Assembly: GCA_030765645.1 (NCBI GenBank)
Contig: JAVCCE010000021.1
Location: forward strand, 1 to 64,000
Reading direction: 5' to 3'
DNA: 64,000 bases
Source of the DNA: Candidatus Hinthialibacter antarcticus
GTDB taxonomy: Bacteria > Hinthialibacterota > Hinthialibacteria > Hinthialibacterales > Hinthialibacteraceae
A program made the position numbers and the translations under genes. The first letter of the stretch is position 1. Every line of letters starts with the position of its first letter. The notes beneath the pieces were generated by a model that had not been told where the DNA came from, did not search any database, and saw nothing but the letters and a program-made list of their open reading frames with translations. Below, piece by piece: positions 59,642 through 64,000 of this stretch.

Positions 59642-60625
59642 TCATTCGGGTTGGGACGGCGTGTTTAGCGTTGGCATAGGTTGCGTGGTGTTCCAGAAGA
59701 CTTCGACGTTTGAGAGATACCAGGTTTTGCCGCCGTCGTTGTTGCCCTGAAAGAATAAATGGGTGCGACCGTCTTCATCAGCGAAGATGCAGGGGTGGCC
59801 CGATTCGGATTCGTTCCATTCGCCGGGTTTGCCGTTGGTCAAAAATGGCTTATCGAATATGCGCTTCCACAACAGCCCGTCCTCACTCGCCGCGACGCCG
59901 ACCTGTTGCGGGTCGTTGTTATACGCTCCCGCATAAAACATGTATAAGCGGTCGCCGCGTTGGACCAGCGTGGGCGCTTCGATGCAATTCATTTCCCAAT
60001 CCAGCGTAGGTTCCAAAATTGAATCGTCGCATTGCTGCGTCCATTGATCGCGCGAGTAATCCGAATCGAGCGGGGCGGTCGCGACGCCGAGTTTTTGTAC
60101 CTTGCCTTCAGGATCGCGGGTGGCGAAGTATAAAAATAACTTGTCGTTGAATGGAAAGACTTCAGCGTCGATGGCGCGTCCGTTGTTCCATTTTCCGGTG
60201 GGGTGAAAAATGGGGTTGCTGGCGTCGCGTTCAAACTGAAGGCCGTCGCTGGAGACCGCATGGCAGATGGCGTCTTGGGCGCCGTAGCCGTAGCGCTGGT
60301 AGAACAGATGCACCTTGCCGTCTTTGACCAGTGCGCCCGGCGCGCAGATTCCCTTGGCTTCATAGTCGGCGGCGGGTTTGATCTCGCCGATGCGTTTCCA
60401 GTCGTTGAGATTGTTGCTTTCGGCGACGCCGATGGTGACGCCGTTGGGCGAGAAGAGGGTGTAGTACATCAAATAGCGTCCGTCGAAACGCACCACCACC
60501 GGGTCTTTTGTTTTGGGGGCGCCGTAGGTATCGTCAGCGAATTTCATGCGCGGTTCAGCGCTGTAACTGTTGACCGCAAACATGGCGCAAAACACGCAGG
60601 TAAAAATTATTCGCAGTTTGAACAT
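59642..60625 (-). CDS. Exported GH43-like beta-propeller protein
   Basis: About 327 residues from the ATG at 60625, which follows AAAGG. Signal peptide (MFKLRIIFTCVFCAMFAVNSYSA). Blades of a five-bladed propeller are visible: DPVVVRFDGRYLMYYTLFSP, CAPGALVKDGKVHLFYQRYG, DAEVFPFNDKLFLYFATRD, IEAPTLVQRGDRLYMFYAG and GHPCIFADEDGRTHLFFQG. Aspartates and glutamates at the blade starts could be catalytic. GH43, GH117 or GH130 are possible; the sugar is unknown. Confidence 0.78.
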   Translation of the reverse strand: MFKLRIIFTCVFCAMFAVNSYSAEPRMKFADDTYGAPKTKDPVVVRFDGRYLMYYTLFSPNGVTIGVAESNNLNDWKRIGEIKPAADYEAKGICAPGALVKDGKVHLFYQRYGYGAQDAICHAVSSDGLQFERDASNPIFHPTGKWNNGRAIDAEVFPFNDKLFLYFATRDPEGKVQKLGVATAPLDSDYSRDQWTQQCDDSILEPTLDWEMNCIEAPTLVQRGDRLYMFYAGAYNNDPQQVGVAASEDGLLWKRIFDKPFLTNGKPGEWNESESGHPCIFADEDGRTHLFFQGNNDGGKTWYLSNVEVFWNTTQPMPTLNTPSQPE

Positions 60626-60698
60626 GACAATGCCTTTCTTAATCTTACCCCACTCCTCATCCACTGAGGCGGAGGTAAAAAATGTTGTTCTTTTTTTG

Positions 60699-60745
60699 AT
60701 CCCCCCTGGCGCTGCCGCGCCGTCCCCCCTTACAAAAGGGGGGCA
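60699..60745. repeat. Family B repeat
   Basis: Copy with GATCCCCCCTGGCGC, a GCCGCGCC loop region and a CCCCCCTTACAAAAGGGGGG hairpin. Lies past the 3' end of the YitJ-like gene and before the GH43-like gene; both run on the minus strand, so it falls in their intercistronic gap. Confidence 0.65.
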
Positions 60746-60761
60746 ATCAATATTGAAAGCT

Positions 60762-62594
60762 CTACCGTACGCCAGCTTTTTCGAGTACGTCTAAAATCGC
60801 CGCATAGCGTCCGAACGGCGGAAACACATACGCGCCTTTGATTTGTGAATATTTTTTCGCTTCGCGGAGCGCCTCAGCGGCAATGGCGATGCCTTCGCTG
60901 CGTTGCGCTTCTTTGGTTCCACCCTTGCGCATGCGCTCGCGGATCGGGTCGGGAATCTGCATCCCCGGAACCTGGGTGTGTAGAAACTCGGCGTTCTTAT
61001 AGCTCGCCAGCGGCAGAATCCCGACAAAAAATGGAATCGGGCGTACATGCTCAATTCGTTTGAGAAACACGTTCAAGAGTTCAGGGTCATAGACCGGTTG
61101 CGAGAAGACGAAGTCGGCCCCGGCGTCGACCTTGCTTTTGAAACGCTCGACCTCTTTGTCTAAGTCCGCCGCGCCGGGGTTGCAGCCCATGCCGAGTACG
61201 AATTGGGTTTGGCCTTTCAATGGGCGCTTGGCGAAATCGAGGCCGTGGTTCAACAGATTCACGCCCTGTATCAGCCCGATGGCGTCGAGGTCAAACACGG
61301 CGGTGGCGTCTGGATAGATTCCCATCTTGGGCGGATCCCCAGTAATGAGCATCAAGTTGCGCAGCCCCAAGGTGTGATCGCTGATGAGGTCCATCTGCAA
61401 CGCGAGTAGGTTTCGGTCGCGGCAGCAGACGTGCACAATCGGCTCGATGCCGCATTCTTCGCGCACCAGTTGCGCCAGCGCGGCGGGGGCCATGCGGCCT
61501 GAGGCGCGGGGGCCGTCGGCGATGTTGACTGCGTCGATGCCGTTTTCATAAAGAAACTTTGCGCCTTCAATTGATTTTCTGGGGTCGAGGCCTTTGGGCA
61601 GGTCAATCTCAACCGACACGGCAAATTTCTTGCCCAACAATGCGCCGAAGGGCGAGCGTTCTTCCACCGTAAGCGGCGTCATGCTCTCTTCGGCGGTTTT
61701 GATCTCTTTGCTTTCGACGACCACCACGCGTTGGCGGGGTTGGATCGAGCGCAAAAACGAGGCGGATTCTTTTATCATCGCCGCGTCGACGCCCGCGTTG
61801 CCGCCGATCATGCCCGCGCCTCGCTGGACGCAACGGCGCAGATATTCCGCCATATATTCGGGCGACGCCATATACAACATGCGGCCTTCGACCTCGCGGC
61901 AGCCGCCCAGGCTGGGCATCAGTGAGACTTTTATCTCTTTGCCTGCGGCGGCGGTCAACTTGGATGAGGCTTCGGCGATTTCTTGGGCGTCTCCGCCGTG
62001 GACGCCGAACAGTTTCGCGCCCCAGCCCGCCACGCGTTGGACGGCGGCGGCTTGCCAGCCGTCTTCGCCCTTGATGGAATCCAAATGGATCGACGGCAAA
62101 ACCACTACGTCAGGCGCGGCTTCGCAGACGGCTTTGAAGGCGCGTTCTAATTCATCAAAACACAAAAACGTATCGAGAACCAACAGGTCGGCCCCGGCTT
62201 TGTGCAGCGCGGCGGCGTGTTCGGCGTAAGCGGCGAGGCGCTCGTCTTTATCCACCTTTTGTGAAACCGGGCCAATGGAGCCAGCGACATAGAGGCCGTC
62301 TCCCGCCGCTTCGCGGGCGAGTTCGACGCCGCGCTTATTGATTTCTTCTAATTGGTCCGCCAGGCCGAAGCCGCTGAGCGCCGGACGGTTGGCGCCAAAG
62401 GTGTTGGCGGTGAGCAGGTCGGCGCCCGCTTTGACGAAGCCCTGGTGGATGCCCGATATGACGTCCGGGCTGATGAGATTGAGTTGGTCGTAACAACGGT
62501 TGACGAAAAAACCCTGCTGATAGATTTGCATACTCATCCCGCCGTCGGCGAGAATGACGCGGTCTTGCAAGGCGGTTAAAATTGGCTCAGGCAT
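60762..62594 (-). CDS. Homocysteine S-methyltransferase/MTHFR fusion (YitJ-like)
   Basis: 610 residues. The N-terminal half (1-290) is the homocysteine S-methyltransferase TIM barrel: LADGGMSMQIYQQGFFVNRCYDQLNL, AGADLLTANTFGANRPAL. The C-terminal half (about 322-605) is 5,10-methylenetetrahydrofolate reductase: FAVSVEIDLPKGLDP, LMLITGDPPKMG, DAGADFVFSQPVYD, FVGILPLASYKNAEFL. In YitJ the barrel binds zinc with NCG and GGCCG; here these read VHGG (198-201) and GGNAG (264-268), so all three expected zinc cysteines are missing. The MTHFR part looks complete. It could be a reductase with a degenerate first domain. Confidence 0.88.
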   Translation of the reverse strand: MPEPILTALQDRVILADGGMSMQIYQQGFFVNRCYDQLNLISPDVISGIHQGFVKAGADLLTANTFGANRPALSGFGLADQLEEINKRGVELAREAAGDGLYVAGSIGPVSQKVDKDERLAAYAEHAAALHKAGADLLVLDTFLCFDELERAFKAVCEAAPDVVVLPSIHLDSIKGEDGWQAAAVQRVAGWGAKLFGVHGGDAQEIAEASSKLTAAAGKEIKVSLMPSLGGCREVEGRMLYMASPEYMAEYLRRCVQRGAGMIGGNAGVDAAMIKESASFLRSIQPRQRVVVVESKEIKTAEESMTPLTVEERSPFGALLGKKFAVSVEIDLPKGLDPRKSIEGAKFLYENGIDAVNIADGPRASGRMAPAALAQLVREECGIEPIVHVCCRDRNLLALQMDLISDHTLGLRNLMLITGDPPKMGIYPDATAVFDLDAIGLIQGVNLLNHGLDFAKRPLKGQTQFVLGMGCNPGAADLDKEVERFKSKVDAGADFVFSQPVYDPELLNVFLKRIEHVRPIPFFVGILPLASYKNAEFLHTQVPGMQIPDPIRERMRKGGTKEAQRSEGIAIAAEALREAKKYSQIKGAYVFPPFGRYAAILDVLEKAGVR

Positions 62595-62790
62595 AAAAAT
62601 TGGTTGCTCCTTGGTTGAATCGCAAAGACATTAATGATAGCAATGGCAAAGCGTTATACGAACTGCTCTAAGAAACAACGCGATTCGGGAGAATTCAGCA
62701 GGGTCGCTCCGTCTAGCCAGTTACGATTTTGCAGCGATCTATAAGAGATACGATTTGCTGTACAAGACCCCGTGTTTTTTGATATACTTA
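62595..62790. other. Short gap between divergent genes
   Basis: No repeat family or strong palindrome is seen in this stretch. It must hold promoters for the YitJ-like gene and the TPR-type gene. GATATACTTAAGGGGAGG near 62780-62798 gives a -10-like TATACT and the ribosome-binding site of the latter. Confidence 0.4.
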
Positions 62791-62806
62791 AGGGGAGGTG
62801 GGCGAA

Positions 62807-63760
62807 ATGTGGATCAACAAATTTTTCCTATTATTATTGGTGGTTGTTATTGGGACGGTGATGGGCGTCTCTGCCGAAGAAAAGAAGCCCATAACCCCAC
62901 AGACGGAGCCGAGCATCAAGAAGCCCGTCGAAAGCCCCAAAGAGACCACAACCACGCGCGCCGAATATAAACGCAAAAACTATACGGAACTCTACCGAGA
63001 AAGTTACAATCCCAAAAAATACTCGGAACGCTACGAAGAAGATTACGCTGAGAATCCCATCCGCACCGGCAGCTATGACAGCCGTTCGCGACGCTTGCGG
63101 CGTTATCGTTTCGACAAAGACATCGACCGCGAACCTAAACAGTTTTCAGAGGGAACCCGTCCGTTGAGCGTCCCGCCCGCACAGGTTGCGCCGATTGAGC
63201 CAGCGGTGGCGCTAGACCCGGCCTATTCGCCGTTGCAGCCCGACCGCATCTATCTTCGTCCGATGTTGCGTTTGCCCGCGCCCTATGTGTATCGCGCATT
63301 GCAAAAGCGCGCAGAAGAACGGGCTGCTGGAATGCTCGACAACGAGAAGAAAGAGGCCGCAGCCCAACGAATAGCGCCAGCGACGCCGCAAAAACCCGCT
63401 GCGTTACAAACGCCATCCGACTTACTCATGCAGCGCGCCCAGGCGCCATTCGCCTCGCGCAATTACTCTGAGGCGGCGCGCCGCTTTGAGCGGCTGCTTG
63501 GAGAGCGGCCTGACGATCCGCAGGTGCGTTATGGGTATGGGGTGGCTTTGTTCGCGTCAGGCCAATACACCCGTGCGGCGGGGTTTATTCAACCCGCGAA
63601 AAATGCGGCGCAACGAACGGAAATCACGCTGCCGGAGATGGGGTCGTACTACAACAATCCGGCGGACTTTAAATATCACCAAAAGCGCCTCAAGCAATAT
63701 CTGCAACGCAATCCCGACGACATCTCCGCCGCCGCACTGGCGGACCTGTTTGAGCGCTAA
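62807..63760 (+). CDS. Secreted TPR-type protein of unknown function
   Basis: About 317 residues from the ATG at 62807, eight bases after AGGGGAGG; a GTG at 62798 lies within that site and is less likely. Signal peptide (MWINKFFLLLLVVVIGTVMGVSA). A charged Tyr/Arg/Lys-rich low-complexity region (about 50-105: YKRKNYTELYRESYNPKKYSERYEEDY) follows, then a C-terminal helical region, about 208-265, with TPR-like repeats (FASRNYSEAARRFERLLGERPDDPQVRYGYGVALFASGQYTRAAGF). The role is not known. Confidence 0.7.
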   Translation: MWINKFFLLLLVVVIGTVMGVSAEEKKPITPQTEPSIKKPVESPKETTTTRAEYKRKNYTELYRESYNPKKYSERYEEDYAENPIRTGSYDSRSRRLRRYRFDKDIDREPKQFSEGTRPLSVPPAQVAPIEPAVALDPAYSPLQPDRIYLRPMLRLPAPYVYRALQKRAEERAAGMLDNEKKEAAAQRIAPATPQKPAALQTPSDLLMQRAQAPFASRNYSEAARRFERLLGERPDDPQVRYGYGVALFASGQYTRAAGFIQPAKNAAQRTEITLPEMGSYYNNPADFKYHQKRLKQYLQRNPDDISAAALADLFER

Positions 63761-63839
63761 TAGTTTTTCAGTTGGTTGGAAAATTGTAACGGTGGGGTAA
63801 GTATATATAACCCACCGGAAAATATACATAACGAAATTT

Positions 63840-64000
63840 AGTTTCGCGCAGGGTGGCAAGCCAAGGCGTCGCGTTAGCGCCAGGGGGGATCAAGCAGGAG
63901 CGCGAGTATCTATACTCGCATCGGTGAATGCCGTTGTGGACAACGGCGCTCCCAGGAAATTGGCTTTTCGATGGCTGGGCGGCAAGCCAAGGAGCCCGGT
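63840..64000. repeat. Terminal repeat cluster with family E copy 3
   Basis: A GGTGGCAAGCCAAGG element at about 63852, a family B fragment at 63875-63892, and an inverted family E double hairpin at 63896-63955 (GCGAGTATCTATACTCGC and GCCGTTGTGGACAACGGC). A further GGCGGCAAGCCAAGG piece runs to the window edge. No gene. Confidence 0.6.

Overview
The window reads as a piece of a bacterial chromosome carrying housekeeping genes plus a modest accessory load. The organism looks diderm: there is a lipobox protein, a GspG-like pseudopilin, a periplasmic SurA/PrsA-like foldase and LemA. Tat-exported Gfo/Idh/MocA and metallophosphoesterase proteins, a DUF1593 protein, a Reg_prop/Y_Y_Y hybrid kinase and several secreted sugar-active proteins are typical of Planctomycetes-like or uncultured candidate-phylum bacteria. 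I cannot place the lineage further from sequence alone.

Layout. 0-9 kb: type II NADH dehydrogenase, a SMUG1-type uracil-DNA glycosylase, an LVIVD-repeat exported protein, a DUF192 lipoprotein, a CgeB-like glycosyltransferase and an exported unknown. 10-26 kb: GT2 glycosyltransferase with a serine hydrolase, a 1349-residue hybrid sensor kinase, argG coupled to a DUF1593 gene, acs, a two-parvulin foldase with a phosphoesterase, and a Tat-type oxidoreductase. 26-34 kb: a hairpin-rich non-coding stretch, a DinJ/YafQ-type toxin-antitoxin pair, hemW, twin signal peptidases I, coaX, a glycine-zipper peptide and nifS. 34-39 kb: dinD, a ParDE-type pair and the SAM-cycle operon metK-ahcY. 39-50 kb: a pseudopilin, a probable replication origin next to dnaN, then dapB-rsmG-parA-parB, an HD-GYP protein and a YrdC/Sua5 protein. 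50-64 kb: a clan-A glycoside hydrolase, long and short NfeD, trpD, DUF4145, Fic, LemA with a partner, a GH43-like propeller, a YitJ-like Hcy-methyltransferase/MTHFR fusion and a secreted TPR-type protein.

The centre of the window (about 40.1-46.8 kb) looks like the chromosome origin and partition region. Genes diverge around 40.1-40.4 kb. This gap has an exact DnaA box, two near-boxes in the same orientation, a run of TAG/TAA triplets resembling a DnaA-trio element, and AT-rich DNA before dnaN. A perfect parS palindrome lies inside dapB and a 14/16 match lies just before parA. dnaA itself is not in the window.

Intergenic DNA is unusually full of short palindromic repeats, in at least eight families, nested and sometimes inserted into each other. 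The largest is a 190-280 bp element built round an 80-nt hairpin core. Other regulatory signals include two 8-bp-arm inverted repeats exactly 40 bp apart upstream of fic, a 9-bp-arm palindrome lying between the likely -35 and -10 of metK-ahcY, and near-identical terminators after three consecutive minus-strand units. No tRNA, rRNA, insertion-sequence transposase or CRISPR array was recognised.
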